A DNA stretch of 64,000 bases from NCBI RefSeq assembly GCF_000002985.6, contig NC_003282.8:12958001-13022000 (forward strand), in the 5' to 3' direction. This DNA comes from Caenorhabditis elegans (lineage: Eukaryota; Nematoda; Chromadorea; Rhabditida; Rhabditidae). A program made the position numbers and the translations under genes. Numbering within the stretch: position 1 is the first letter of the stretch; every line of letters begins with the position of its first letter. Shown piece after piece: positions 47,332 through 60,100 of the stretch. Below the pieces are notes generated by a model, which saw only the letters and a list, made by a program, of their open reading frames with translations, made no database searches and had not been told where the DNA came from.

Positions 47332-49400
47332 GCAGTAGGCAGTGTTGATAGAAAAAATTATACTTTTTATAGGTAAATTTTTTGTTATGCTGAATTTTCA
47401 CTGATTCTTGTTAAAAACTTGGAAACTTTATCAGACATTTTTTGAGGACTATTACAATTCCATTAGGCTTCTCCCATTCTCCTCTGCATTTTCTCAATTC
47501 TTTACCGATTAACTCATGCTCGGTCGACTCCGCCCCTCTTTCTCTATTCATAAATTCTTTTTGCCACTCGACCTTCAGTTTTTTTTGTTGTTGGATGATT
47601 CGCTTCTCATCCTCCACTTTTCTTCCGTATTCCACCCGTCAATTCCTTATTGTTTAGTTTAATATCTCTTGACAATCACTTTTTTTTGCTTTCAGAATAT
47701 GTCGAGGATCGAACACTGGAACAACTTCATTCATTGTAACATTCTCCTTTTTTGACTAATTCCTTAAAGGGAAGCCGCGCCAAACATACTGATGGCGGCT
47801 GCTCTTTTCCTAATCATTTCCCCTTCCACAATATTTGCTCAGTTCATCCGAAAATTGGCATTTTGGACGAAAATTTGAGATTACGGTATTGGTTCTAAAC
47901 ATAATGATATTTATGTTTAAAATGTTTGATATTGAAATTCAGATACTATAAAAATTTAGGAAAATGTTTAGGCGTGCATACCTGCCTACGCATCTGCCTT
48001 GGTATACATCCAGTTTACATTTTCTATGTAAACAAAAAATTTCTCGTGCACTTTTACAGTTTTCGCGCATGTATGCAGGAGGTAGGCATAGGTTGCCTTA
48101 AAGGCTTAGTAGGCAGACAGTCGTTTTCACCTGAAAGAGTCAGGTGAAAAGATCTCAGTCTAGATCTCACCACAATTTTGAATTCTCCCATTTGTACTCC
48201 CTAGGTTTTGAATATGTTATAGTATGGGAAAAGTGACTCACTCATATGAAATTTTCGCATAACTTTTGGAACTTTCTTTCTGGAAATGCAAATATAGTTT
48301 TTAAACTCTGAAATAATGTGGACGTTTCAAAATGTGGAAGTTTTCTTTCGAAACTTATCAAAAGTCAAAAAATTTTTGAATTATGTTTGGAAACTCTTAC
48401 TTAACTTACTAACATATAGCTGTAACGTTTTTTATAATCTCAAAATAATGATATTTTAAGATCTAAAATCTGACATTTGAAAAAAAAATCTAAACAAATA
48501 GCATTTTGTAAGCTATGCAATTTAGAAATTTTTTGAGCGATCAACTAAGCTCCCGGGCTTCAAAATTGTCGGTGAAGAGTGAAATAATTTTAAAACTTTC
48601 AATTCCAATTTCTATTACCTACATGTTTCTGTCTTCACTAAGACACCCATTCCGGTGTTCTCTTACCATGCTAATAAATAAATCACGCACCGTCCGAATG
48701 GCCCTTCCCGTCCGTAAATGCCGTGCCATTGGTTCCGCCCGTCTTTACCTAGATATTCCATCAGATACAAACACTCTCATTCATTCGATTATAATCGTCG
48801 ATACCAGTCATTTTTGTACCCCCTTTTCTCTTGTCTCTTCCCCTCACTCACCCTGCTCAAACACGCCCAATTTACTATGACCCCGAATGCACTTTTTTCT
48901 TCTTCTTCTTGTTCTATACCATTCTTTCACTCTGAGGGAATACGCCTTCGCCCCGCCGAACCACCCTTCATCACATATCCCTATGAATCTTTCACACTTT
49001 TCTCTTCTTTCTCGCTCATCCATTTGCTTTTTTTCTTTGAATTTCTAATTACCAGGCTGCTGTTTTTTCTTTGGTTTTTGGTTTTACACGTGATAGAATT
49101 TAAGGTTTTCAGGCGTTCTTGTCTAGTGATTTATAGGCCGTAGGCTCGATACAGTCAAATATGCCTACCTGCCTCGAGTTAATTTCATTTTTCTAATAGG
49201 AAACACATTTTAAAGGTTATTTAAGTGAAACATAAAATAAACTTACGCAGTCATCCATGTGTTAATAAAAAATACGGCCTACATTCCTGCCTTGTTGTAC
49301 GCTGGGGGTAGGTACGAGTCATTCGTTGGCAGGCAAATATGCCTACTTACCTCGGACCAACTCAATTTTGAAAATTGGAGAAAAAATTTTAAACACTTAC
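41420..49400. other. Long non-coding region with pyrimidine-rich tracts
   Basis: No protein gene can be supported. Notable contents are an inverted pair of CCAAT boxes (41620-41662), two CCCTAA units (42244-42257), CT-rich tracts (43280-43310, 48800-48920), a short GT repeat (44209-44222), and the TAGGCAG array (47278-47345). Open frames such as 43278-43502, 46741-47151 and 48515-49143 lie in such biased sequence and lack homology to each other or to known domains I recognise. Confidence 0.45.
47278..47345. repeat. Seven-base TAGGCAG tandem array
   Basis: Six to eight near-perfect copies of the heptamer TAGGCAG run head to tail, with one interruption (AGTGCAG) near 47330. Single or few copies of the same unit or its complement occur at 39309, 48062-48110, 52331-52350, 59941-59958 and 62570-62730. 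Confidence 0.9.
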
Positions 49401-49411
49401 GTGAAAGGTTA

Positions 49412-49513
49412 AACCGGTTTAGGCAGGGTAAAACCGGTTTAGGCTTTGTTAGGCTTGTGTTAAGGCTTGGGTTTAGGCTTGTGTTTAGGATTGGATTCAG
49501 GCTTGGGTTTAGT
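49412..49513. repeat. Degenerate interstitial telomeric repeat, first block
   Basis: Repeated TTTAGGC, TTAGGCTTGTGT and AGGCTTGGGT units resemble the nematode telomere unit TTAGGC. It begins with two AAACCGGTTTAGGC copies. It is separated by about 340 bases from the larger array at 49850-50222. Confidence 0.75.
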
Positions 49514-49849
49514 TTTTTTGTGCTTGCCTACCACATATTTAGTTAATTTTAGCAGAAGCTCTGGTTTTCATTTAGGCTTGCTTTTGCCAAGCAAATATGC
49601 CAATTTTCCTCGAGTCTACATACTATGCTAATTGGAAAATTTTTCAAAAAGTAACTTTGCGTGAAACCCAAAATAAACTTACACGGTCATCCACGTGGTA
49701 TGAAATAAAAATAAATTGCCTTTGTTCAATTATTTTATTACTTTCAATTCTTCTCACTTTTTGCACATTTCGTTAACCGTCTCACAATCAGGAATCCAAT
49801 GCCAGATAAGTTATTTGTACACAATTAAGCTTCAATAAGAGAGAATTCT

Positions 49850-50222
49850 CAGGTTTAATCTTAGGCTAGGGTTTAGGTTGCTATAGGATTTTAGATTTGC
49901 TATGGGCTTAAGCTTTTGTTTATGATTGGTGTTAGGCTAAGGTTCAAGATAGGGTTGGATTTAGGCTTGAGGCTTGGGGTTAGGCTTGGGTTTAAGTTTG
50001 GGTTTAGGCTTGGGTTTAAGCTTGGGTTTAGGCTTGGGTTTAGGCTTGGGTTTAGGCTTGGGTTTAGGCTTGGGTTTAGGTTCAGGTTTAGGCTCAGGTT
50101 TAGGCTCAGGTTTAGCCTCAGGTTTAGGCTTGGGCTTAACTTTGAGTTTAGACTTGGGTTTAAGTTTGAGTTTAGGCTTGGGTTTGGGCTTGGGTTTAGG
50201 CTTGGGTTTAGGCTTGAGCTTA
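49850..50222. repeat. Interstitial telomere-like array (TTAGGCTTGGGT)n
   Basis: The core from about 49964 to 50222 is a tandem array of a 12-base unit, TTAGGCTTGGGT, with variants TTAGGTTCAGGT and TTAAGTTTGGGT. The unit is one exact and one mutated copy of the nematode telomere hexamer TTAGGC, all in one orientation. The long open frames across it (RLGF and GLGL on +, KPKPKP on -) are artefacts of a 12-base repeat without stops. Confidence 0.9.
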
Positions 50223-51157
50223 TCCATTCTTGGTCCCTATCCTCTATGCCTTCCCTAACTTCTATTTTTTAAATTTCAGCCTGTTTATTTCTAGACTCCC
50301 CTTTTTAATATTTCCTGCCGCTGATCATATGATATCCATATTTTTGCATTTTATATCAGACATCAAAAACTATTAGCATTAAGTTTTCATAAGGCATGCT
50401 TTGAAAACATTTGGAATGCGCAAAGATTATGGGAAGAAAGTTTTGGAAAAGTTCAGAAATTTCCCTTACAAGGGGAAGTTGAAAAAAAACCATTTTGGTC
50501 GGTGCCAGCTGATGCTCCTCTCGTGACTCTTGATAAGCCAATTGTTAGTCGTAAAAATGGGGAGAAGAACTTTAAAAGTGCGTAAATATCTAGTTATCTC
50601 GTTTTCTTATCACTGTTGTCATTGTGCATCTAACGTATTTCGGTTCACTAATAATAAGTTTCACGCTATTTTGTTTTTATATTATATTGTATTTTCAAAG
50701 CAAGTTCACTAAAAAGTTTTGCTCCATGCGTTCCAAGCATCCACTGCCTGCCTATCAATTTATCATCGTTCTCCACCCCGTTAGGTGTACCATTCAAAAA
50801 ACGTTTGTTGCTCCGTACTCTATGTCTCCAATTCCCATATGCTCTTCCACAAACCCGCAACACAACACAAGTTTCTGCAAAAAAAAAATTTGGTGGATTC
50901 CTCCTAGAGAGTAAAAGAGAAACAGGGGGAGAAAAACGGACTCTTCCAACATCATTTGCCCCTTTTTCTTATCTGCTCCAACTTGTCCCCACGTTCGGTG
51001 AGGTGTTTCTCCCATTGATAACAAAATGTATTTGATCCGATTACCCTCTACTCGTCGTCAACTCTCTTATTACCCCCTACCACAAATTGTATTAAAAAGT
51101 ACAAAAAATTTTTAGGAATTCTCTCCCAAACTTGCAGCAGTCTAGAGTAGTTGAAGC
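50223..51157 (+). promoter_or_regulatory. 5' region of gene Q
   Basis: This lies between the telomere-like array and the first coding exon of Q. CT-rich stretches occur near 50940-50995 and 51035-51085. A CTTGCAG at 51131-51137, 20 bases before the ATG, could be a spliced-leader acceptor or the acceptor of an upstream untranslated exon. No open frame here is convincing. Confidence 0.4.
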
Positions 51158-54100
51158 ATGGCTGCTCTTGCCTCGTTCACACGTAACAGTCGAAGTTACG
51201 GGCAACAACCGATTGATGTTACACAACAGGTGGGTGTGCTATACCTCTATTAGTAGTGCATGTAATTATAGTTTCAAATTGAAATGGAGTTTGAAAATTT
51301 TTAAATTTCTCCTCTGAAAAAGTAAAGATATTGACTTTTTTCTGAACTTTTGTGTGATTTCTTAAATGTTCATTTTTGATATTACTAGTTATTATAGTTC
51401 TACTAGGATTATAAAATTCTAAACAAATTGCTCCTAAAATTCAAAAAAAATCATTTCAGGGTCAGCGAGATCGCAGTGTAATGAGTCTGGATGCACAAGG
51501 AAGATCAGTTTCACAGTGAGCTTTTGATTCTTTTTCTCTTCAAATTTTTTCTTCAATTTTCCCACTAAACGTATGTAGTTTAAAATATTGCAATTTCGAA
51601 TTACTTTGAAGTTCTTAAGGAAATTTCTAGAAATATTCAAAAGTCGTGCCTGCAGCAGACGGTCATTTATTTTCCTTGAAAGCCCCCCCCCATTGACCAC
51701 CATATGGATCCCATTAAACTTTACACCCTGTGGGGTCCTTGAGAAAACTTTTTGATGTTTTTTGTCCATTTATGCTTAACCTGATTAGTTGAAAAGCTGG
51801 TGTAAAGGGCCTAATTAGTTGGAAATTGGAACATGTTTTGAAAATCACAATGTATTATTGTAATAGAAATCTAAAGGCGGAACAAGGAAAAAAATCAATG
51901 AAAATTGAGATCGAGAACCCTTCTCATTCAATGAAGAGGTGTTTTCTTTTCAATAAAAAGGAGGAGTGGGGGGAGTATTTGTCATCAAGAGTACCCAAGA
52001 ATGGTATACCAGCGATTTCACAATTAGATTCACAGTCAATCATTTCTTTTTTGATTCAGACCTGTTTGATTTTGCAATTTTAATCAGGATTCAATACATT
52101 TTTGTTAAAAATTTTGTTTTTCTCCCACTTTAATAGTTTCAAAACATTCATTTTCTGAAAACAGCTGTTTTAGAATACCTTGAAGCTTACATACTCTAAA
52201 ACAAAACAGTTAGACCTAAGCTAACGTAGTTTATTGGCATTGGCGTTTGAGTAAGGCGGCCCCGTTGTCTAGTCACAATAGAAAGGGAGTAATGTAAATT
52301 GTTAAATTGTTGGTAGGTATATCCTTATGCCTGCCTGCCTGCCTACTGTTTGCTGATTTCCTTTATTTTAAGTTGAACTCTGGCCTTTAGTGTTCACCTC
52401 ATGTAAGTTTACGCATATTTTATAGTAGACGTAGAGGTCGGTATTTTTTTGGTTAAAAAAAATTTTAAAAAAATCAAATCACTTCCTCAGCCACTTGCAA
52501 TTTTAAGCGACTTTTCAGTAGAAACTTATGCTTCAATTGAACAATTTTTCAAATCCTATCTCTCGTCGATTTCTCACAATTTTGAATGTAACAACATTTT
52601 AAACGAGACACACAAAGTGTAAAAATGCTCAAAGAGTCAATCAGTGTTCCCTTGGCCTTTTTCTCCCTTTACCCTCTCTTCGAAGAAAAATGATAGGAAA
52701 ATATCCGGGAAGGGAGAATTTAGTTGCACGTCATGATGTTCTCATCAGAAGTTTTTTCCTCCACTTTTTGAAAATGGAACTTTAATGACTCCTTTTGTGC
52801 TTGCCCCCTTAACCCTATCCAATTTCAAGACGTTTTCTGATTGTTCTTCGAAGTACGATTTCAATGTGTGTGAGAAGAGGAAAAATGAGATAGATTGTAC
52901 TTGAAAGTAGACAATTTACAGAAAACGAACATTTTATGGTTTCTTGAAAACAGGTTGATTTTAGAGATTTTTAAGTGTCAAGAGATTTGTTCACTTGAAC
53001 GAAATAATTATGGAACTTTTTGATCTTGTTAGATTTAGTTAAAAGAAAAATTCGCAAGCCTAAGAGCAAATGTGCAAAAATTTTATTTTGTTCGTTGTGA
53101 TACAAATGTTGCAGAAAACTATTTTTCCTGAATTTCCATACATCAAGAAATTGACCAAGAAAGGGTTTTTCTACAAATTTTCAGTTTTAATTTTTTTAAA
53201 CATTGTGAAGGTTCTGTTTGAAAAATTCAAAGTTTGCAAAAAATTTTGCCAATTCGCCAAACCTTGTGCTGAAGTTTTCAGAAAACTACGATATTTTTTT
53301 CCAAAAAAAAGCGTTCCTCACAAAAGTACCGTATCAAATGTTGGTCATCAAAAATCCGCACCGAATCTTTCCGATCTTTGTCTCTCTGTATCACTTGTGT
53401 TAGTCTTCAGTCCCGCTTTCCCCACCCTCCCCCAGATAAGGTTCTCGCGTTCCCCTATCTATCCCCACACACACACATTTTTATTTTAATTACAAGTACT
53501 AATTCGGTAGTGTTTTCTGTTTTCTTTACCTGTATGGTGGAGACTAGGAGGACCTTGCGGTCGGGAAAATGAGGCATCGTAATCAAACCAACCGAGGCAA
53601 CACACACGCCGGGCCATGATGGAAACAACTCGTAAAAAACCCGTCTTTTCTATTCTTCATCGTTCTTCGCCTCTCTCACAGGGATTCCCTTTTTCATTAG
53701 TCGTTAGGAGAGGCTTTCCATACCTTTTATGATTGTATACAGTGATCTACAGATTCTTGAGATGTATGTACAATTTTTTTTTGTTTTTGATCTACCTGGT
53801 CAACTCGCAACGATCCTCCGCTAGCTGGCTTTGTGTGTTGTTTAGCACTTTCTGTAGTTTTAGAAATTACTTCCTATTGTGAATGACCAAATTTCCAGTT
53901 TTTCAGTAAAAATAAATACTTGTCCTATTTATTGCCAAAATGGTTGGAGCTGTAAAAACATACAGTTTTTGCAATTTTTTTTTTGGCTTTTCTCCGAGAT
54001 GTCACAGTTTGCAATTTTTAAACTACGGTTTTATAATAGTTGTAAATCAAAAAGTTTACTGTAATTTTTTTTAATTCTCAGTTTTAATTATTAGTTTTTG

Positions 54101-57100
54101 ACTTACTAACAAATTTCGGAGAAATTTTTTTTGATCCGAAACGATCTAACTTTTTCAAATTAAAATTTTTAATATTTGCAAAAATTAGTTCTACAAAACA
54201 ACTACAAACCTGCTTGATTCTGAAATTTCAGCCAAGTTTAGCACTTTTGATCAAATTGCATAAGCTTATAAGTCCTCCTCCTCCTCCTTCTCGAGAGCCC
54301 CAAAACTCTTACAAAGCTGTGAGATTTGTACTTAATACTACACAATAATCGCCTGTAAATGTAGTTTCCAACACAAATTCTATCTCCTCTTTTATCGCTC
54401 CCTGCCTTCATTCATTCCTTCATTTTCTTCTGGAAAGAGGCGGCTCTTCCTCGCGCGCGCAAAAGCAGGGCTCATTCCTCTTTGCAAATATGAAGAATTC
54501 GCTGACTGATTCGAATATTTCTAAGAAAAATTTCAAAAAACTTCCAAGTCTTCCTGATGTTTCGAGGTGAGGTTTTGCATATAGTAAAAGTCGTTGAATT
54601 TTATTTAAAAATAGTTAAAAAGTTAAAAAGTTAGTAAGTTTAGTTAAAAATTTAAGTATCTGGAAAACTGGCAGGCTTTCAAATATAATTCCCATAGAGA
54701 TTGTGAATATTTTTTTGAATTTGTGAACGAAAAGTTTACAGTGGGAATTCCGCCCAGCCAAGGCGTCACGGAGACGCTTCTCATTCGCCTCTTCGCCCTC
54801 CCCTCACATTTCCGACGGCATTATGAGCAATTTGTCACATTTGTTGTATTGAATTCAGCGTTGCACAAAATTACAATTCTTTCTAATTTTTAAACCGGAA
54901 TTTTTAGGCCCCTCGTTTCGTTAAGCCTTGATATTTTTTTGCCATTCGAATCACTTGACAGGCAGGTGCTCGAATTAAGGAACGGCGCCAAACCACATAT
55001 TTCTAATCAGAACATCTGTAGTCTGAACGATTATATTACACTTGGTCAGGGAAAGATTTTTGATAATTTTTTTGTTTCACTGCAAAATAAGTTAACATAC
55101 GAGGGCGGGGCGACATGTCTCGGGGTCTGAAAACGCCTCCATATACCCGGAAATGCCTCCCCTCGTCTTATGTCCTTCGTTCAAAACTGCCGGTAGGACC
55201 CGATGCTCCCCAATCTTCGGGATTTCTACTTTGTAAAAAATATTTTTCGAACTTCTACCATTATCCCTCCTTCTCACTCTTTAAAGATCGGACACCTCGA
55301 TACCCCCTCCCCGTGTAGTTTATTACCATTGAAAAGTTTTAATTGACACCAGTTGTACCTCTACCATCACGCCTTTTCTTTCACCGTCTATGTCTCTGTC
55401 TCTCTCAATTTCCATTCAAACGTTGGTCGATCTCCTGCCTGTGTTTCCATGCGAAAGTGAAAACGACGCCGCCAGAAGGCATCGTACCTATTAATAAAAT
55501 GGGCAAAATGTTGATGATGGCAATTGATTTATAAAGAGAGAGAGAATTGGCCACCACACTGAGGAATAGATTAGCCGAAACGTTCACTCTCTTCTCCGAT
55601 TTTCACGGTGCTTCTCGTTCTTTTCGCATGACTAATAAGGTGTGGAAGGAGGCTGGAAAGAAAGTGAGAATGAATGAGAAATGAATTAGGTGTTCATTTG
55701 TTCAGTTAATTTATTCAATGATGATTAATCCAAGTTTTAAATTTTTAATTCAGTGACCTCAATTTTTATTTGTGTTCAAAATTACCCGAAAATAGTCGTT
55801 TTCCCGTAGCCACATATTTTCTATCTGAGCCCGTGAGGTGTCGGGTGCTGTAGCAACGGTCAAGTAGTAGCGCCCGACACTTTCCGTGTTCCGCAGTTTT
55901 GGCAGCCTCCACACATTGTTCTGATCCCGTGAGGTGTCGGCTGCATTGCATTTTGTAGCTAAATTTTCGACAGTAGGAAGACACGTCTTCAGATTCATGT
56001 GCATGGCTTTTTTTTGGCGCTTATCACGTGTACCTTTATTTTGCTAATAATTTTCAAAGATCATCCATCATTTGTAATTATTCTCCATCACCTGATGTTG
56101 TACTTCAACCCTTTCACCTCTTTACACCATCAAGATCTAATTTTTAATCGACTTTTTAGATCTAAATTCATTGATTTTTAGATAAAAACACTTTTTTCCC
56201 TTACCGACTGATTATCTCTATGTCCTCTCGTTAATCGCTGCCCCTTCTACTTAACTGTACGTATTACAAAATTGTGTTTTTTTTTTCTTCTTTTTCTGAG
56301 TTGTTTTTTGATGTTTTTACAGATTTTGAGATTAGCTGTGGGGCTAGTCTTTTGGTACGCATTTTTACATTGTAGTGGGATACATTTTTCATTCATCCCA
56401 TTTATTGTTTTTCAGTCTAGTCGGGGGGAAAATTGTACACTTTCACTATTTGGCATAAATCGAACTTACAAGCCAATTTAGCAAACTTTTATGATGGTTT
56501 AATTGGGAAAATTAAGGGTTTAGCAACCTCGATTTAATTTTAAATTTTAAAATGTGAAATTCTTCCACCCCAATCAAATAATTCTACCTAATCACATGTC
56601 CCATTTTTTTCAGTGAGTGTCCCACATCAACAACTCTTGTTCGGCAACTCTATCTGCCGCAGATTCCACAATCGGCGTCGTTTGCCGCCGCGCCAACCTC
56701 CTTCTCGGGAGCATCATCGTCCAGCTCCAACCATCATCATCCGGTATACCATTCGCAAAACTCGTTGCCACCAAATCTGCTCGGAAGCTCACAGAACTCG
56801 GCAAGCAGCAACAGTCTTGTACAGGTAAGGAATGCTGGATGTTGGATACACAAGATACTAGGCTGTGCGGCGGTTAAAATTTAAGGAATTTTTTCCAGGG
56901 ACACCGTAACCCGGCTCTCGGCTCCGGAAACACGCTCACTCGAAGCTACCATCAACCGTCGTCCACGAATTCGTCGACCAACAATCTCTATGGACCACTA
57001 GGTACAATTTCTCGTGATTTGAAGCAATCAATTCGAGATATTTCTCCTCCAGTTATCAACTCGTCTGCAAATCCGCATCTCGTCAACTACGTGCAGACGT

Positions 57101-60100
57101 CATCGTTTGACAACGGTTAGTTTTTTTTTTTCAAATATTTTTATCATCATTCATATTTACGTCAATTTGTATAATATATTTCATTTTGTAGTTCCCCACA
57201 TTTGTCTTAAAATAGGAAAAGTAGGCGTTCTGACTGAGAATGTAGTGCTTCGAAATTCGAAATTCCAAACTCTGTTGCTCGGTTTTTGGCCACTTGCGCA
57301 ATCGAGGGAAATTCCAATTTTCCTCGTCAGTTTTCTTATTCTTTTCACAGGAAAGCCGGGCACTTTTTCCTTTCGTTTTATGCGTACTAGTACTATGTGT
57401 ATGTATCCAAAAGCACTTTCTCCGAACACACACATGAAGAGAAAGCTGATGCATGAAAGTGTCTCTCTCTCCTTTATTCTTTATGTTTATGTGCGGTAAT
57501 CGATGCATTTGATTCGCGAATTTCTATTACGAACAGCAGCTTTAGGTCTATTAATAAACAATGTTGAGAGCGAATCTAGTTTGGATAGAAAACTATTTCG
57601 AAATTTCTCCGGAAATTCGATTTTTTCGCTTTGGCTTTGCTTTTTCACAAACGTTTTGTGGTCAGATATGTTTTCTCTAGGTATTCCATGGTAGGCAAGC
57701 TCTGGAGGCAAGAAAATTTACTTGGAAGCTCTACTATTAGACATAATTTCATCAGGCAGATTGCCCGAAAAACGCCCTGTTTTGCCTCGAACGATAATAT
57801 TTTTTTTGCCAATTTTTTTCTGCCCGTTCGCTTGTCCTTTTCTAATGTCTCTCTGGAGACCGATTTCTCAACTTGTTTCATTTTCTCTCTACTGCTTCTT
57901 CTTCTTCTACTCTTCAATCTCGTCGTCATTTAAAATGGCCCTATATACTTTGTCGTCTTTTTCTTCTTCTCCTTCTCTATTTCTCTGCATCTCTCTCAAT
58001 TTTCTACTCCTCAACCAGCTGTCTAATGAACGAAGAAGCTGAAGAATAAGAAGAAGAAGAAGAAGCAAGGGCGCGTATTACATTGTTCATTGCATAGAGA
58101 AAGCTAGAGCTCAATTTGAGACTGCTGCCTCTTTCAATCTTTCGTGTGGTCACTTATTTCAAATAAAGCCAATTTTTGCTAAGCTTCTGTTAAGCTTTTC
58201 TGAGATTTCTTGGAAAAATGCAAATCTCTTTATTTTTAGTATGATCAGTGAGGTTTTCCTCGCCTTTTTTCTTGTTTTCCTATTTCCTTTCACTCCACCG
58301 TTAACAATTCTTTAGTGCATTGGAAAAATGCACTTTTTTTGGCAAAACTTGGACTATTTCTATGAATTTTTTTGACAAGCCAAGCCAGTGCTCTCAGATT
58401 CTTTGCCTCTCCCCACATCAAAAATTCCAAGAATTTATGAAATTTCTGGAATATTCCTTTACTAGACTTGTTATTGAGGAGCTTCATAATTTTCTTATTT
58501 TCTTATGGGAATTGGAATTTTTGTTTTGAAATGGTTATCAGCTTGTCTGGGCCCTTATTTCAAGAAGGTTTGGGCATAGGCATAGGCTTAGGTTTATGCT
58601 TATGCTTAGGCTGTCTTAGGCTTAGGCCTAAATTGATGATTCTTATCATCACCTTCATCAAGAATTTTTCCACCATTTGTTTGTTCGTCATCGCAAATGT
58701 GTTCTTCTTTTCGATAATATTTTCTTTAAAGTTAATGACCCATATTTTTTATTAAAATTTGGAACGTGTTGACTTTGTAGTTCGACCTTCCATCTTTTTC
58801 TTGGAGTTTTATCTCTTTTCTGTCTTTGCGAAGACGTCATGCTCCTTGAAAATATATTCCTTTGCCTAATTTCTTCCCAGTCGGCTCTTCTTCTTCTTCA
58901 GATCCTCCATCTAGATATCACTTTCCTCCTCTTCTCTATCTCGCCTTCTGCTCCTTTTCATTCCCTGTTCTCCGCCAATTACCCCCTTTTCGAGGCTCCT
59001 CGTCGGCGCGCGACTGCTCAAGTTTTGTTCTTCCGAATGCAAATCTGATTTGGTTTTTGCGTCCTCACTCTTTTCACAGCTTCACGCCCTTTTTCTTTCC
59101 TTTTTCGTTTCATATTCTTTATTCTCACGCTCATCATCACCCAATCATGGAGGACACAAGCCTCTTTCATTTTTGCCCTTGGCTTTTTCAATAGAGAAAG
59201 ACCAATAACGCCAGTTTTTTGTCTGTCAATGGCCTCTTCCTTCTCCTCCTGCTACTGGGCACGGCGGCTTCGAAAGAACACTATAGTAGTGGTAGTAGCC
59301 CCTCTGGGAGAAAACGATGGCTTCTTCGCATTATTTTTTTTAATATTTTCAGCTGTCTATTTTAGTTATTGTTATTGTTGTTGGTATGAAAATTATGAAT
59401 AATATATTTTAACTCCACTAAAACATGTGGAAATGCACTCTGAAGTTTACTAAGAAGTTCTGACGTCGTTGAATTAAATTTAGAAACTTTTTAGCTCAAA
59501 TATCAGACCAAAATGTTTTGCTCTGTTTAAGAAACCAATTATGAAGCCAGATAATTTAAATCCTCACACCTTTATTTCCAAGTATTATATTTTCTTTTTC
59601 ATGATTAGAGACGGAAGAGACGGGGAGGCAAAAAACCGGAAACTGTACTCCAAATGCTTTTCACTTTCTCGTGTATTTGTATTATTGAATAGTGAAGCTC
59701 TGAATGCACAAAGTAGTCAAATTTCATTCGCAGCTCGGCGAGCTGTTACCACGTGAAACACAGTTTCTGGAAATGAAATCTAATTTCCGCTTTTGTTGCC
59801 ATTTTTGATTAAGTTTCAGAGGAGAAGCTCTGGAGCTTGGAAAATAGAATTTTTGAATTTCTATTGTTGATATACTAGTGCAGAGCAATGCTTTTCATAA
59901 TTTTTTAAAATTCTATGACAGACGAGCATGCCGATTATTATGCCTACCTGCCTGCCTACTATCTATTCTTCGCTTTTTTGCATAAACGTCGGTGTTTGGT
60001 GGTTACTATTAAGGTCTCAATTGAGATACTGAAAATATTTTCGCATACTTTTAGAGTAAGCACAAATCAGGCGTAGGCAGCCTTGAAGGCAAGAAGTTGA

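Noticed and set aside
48515-49143. Two overlapping + strand open frames of 121 and 141 residues
   Set aside because: Pyrimidine-rich sequence with Ser/Phe/Pro bias and no recognisable domain or flanking splice sites.
49916-50272. Long open frames on both strands (RLGF, GLGL and KPKPKP repeats)
   Set aside because: They are produced by a 12-base telomere-like repeat that has no stops in several frames; no start, splice or domain evidence.
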